From a virus, in the IMG/VR virus record IMGVR_UViG_3300022074_000210, positions 1-32,189 of that record: a DNA stretch of 32,189 bases. One strand, given 5' to 3'. Position numbers and translations under genes: made by a program. Position 1 is the first letter of the stretch, and each line of letters begins with the position of its first letter. This document shows, piece after piece, positions 31,956 to 32,189 of the stretch. Below the pieces are notes generated by a model. The model was not told the DNA's origin and searched no databases. It saw only the letters and a program-made list of their open reading frames with translations.

Positions 31956-32188
31956 TCCACCCTCCAAACTCGAATCACGCCTTCATCAGCCATAACGCGC
32001 ATAGATGCTTTTTGCCCAGCTTTTTTTGCCCTGCCTACGAGAGCCGTTGCTTCGAGCGAATAGGAAGACCGCCTGTCCTTTCCCGTAGTTTTTGCAACGA
32101 ACTCAAAGGCTACGCTGTCGCCTACTTCCCACGATTCGATAATCTTGTTTAGGTGTTTGTACTTGCTGTTTGTTTTATTGTTCCCGCC
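31952..32188 (-). CDS. Partial small protein ending in a GVIRVWRVE motif (5' end outside window)
   Basis: The frame is open on the - strand to the right edge with no start in view; 78 residues are visible and the stop shares bases with the next ATG (ATGA). The sequence has LNKIIESWEVGDSVAFEF, a basic helix (ALVGRAKKAGQKASMRV) and ends EGVIRVWRVE. The layout matches that of the terminal small gene at 20886-21116. It may be a small nucleic-acid-binding protein; I cannot name a family. Confidence 0.7.
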   Translation of the reverse strand, partial: GGNNKTNSKYKHLNKIIESWEVGDSVAFEFVAKTTGKDRRSSYSLEATALVGRAKKAGQKASMRVMADEGVIRVWRVE

Positions 32189-32189
32189 C

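Overview
The window looks like about 32 kb of a double-stranded DNA phage genome, most likely a marine podovirus-type phage. The gene set recalls the HMO-2011-like lineages that infect marine bacteria, but I recognise that from memory and have not checked it by a search. The left end cuts into a tail-fibre gene and the right end into a small early gene. Terminase, portal, major capsid protein, integrase and RNA polymerase are absent, so they must lie outside the window if the phage has them. I see no tRNA or rRNA gene and no CRISPR array.

Layout. From 1 to 20781 all genes are on the + strand and form a late (virion and lysis) operon. It begins with the 3' end of a tail fibre that carries a self-cleaving C-terminal chaperone domain. 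Several small genes and a lysis cassette follow: small membrane proteins, a three-helix holin and a lysozyme-type endolysin. Next come a beta-rich 616-aa virion protein and two small proteins, then a block of large, presumably internal, virion proteins of 1886, 229, 276, 584 and 1940 aa. The 1940-aa protein carries an HExxH metallopeptidase-like motif. From 32189 down to 20886 all genes are on the - strand and form a replication and recombination operon. In transcription order these are small early proteins, family A DNA polymerase, a secreted small protein, a RecB/Cas4-like nuclease, an HNH-like basic protein, a tiny membrane peptide, a SNF2-type helicase, a coiled-coil protein, an HTH protein, a Cys4 protein, a gp2.5-like single-stranded DNA-binding protein, an AEP-type primase-helicase and a small terminal gene. 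The two operons converge on a hairpin at 20788-20825 whose T-tract serves the - strand.

Genes are packed tightly. Most neighbours share 1 to 10 bases through ATGA, GTGA, TTGA or TAATG junctions, which implies translational coupling. I used these junctions to move several starts.

The most interesting signals are not ordinary genes. (1) A gap of about 240 bases ahead of the SNF2 helicase folds, on the - strand transcript, into several helices. It ends in a terminator-like hairpin with a T-tract directly before the helicase ribosome binding site, and a competing hairpin uses the same bases, so it looks like an attenuator or riboswitch. (2) A 99-base gap before the primase-helicase folds into a possible three-way junction closed by a perfect 9-bp helix. 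(3) A 70-codon reading frame with a strong ribosome binding site lies inside the 1940-aa virion gene in another frame and looks like a real overprinted gene. (4) A 20 to 29-residue membrane peptide is coupled to the HNH-like gene. (5) A short Gly-Gly-hydrophobic motif recurs in four consecutive virion proteins. (6) The DNA polymerase has leucine at the position equivalent to E. coli Pol I residue 762.
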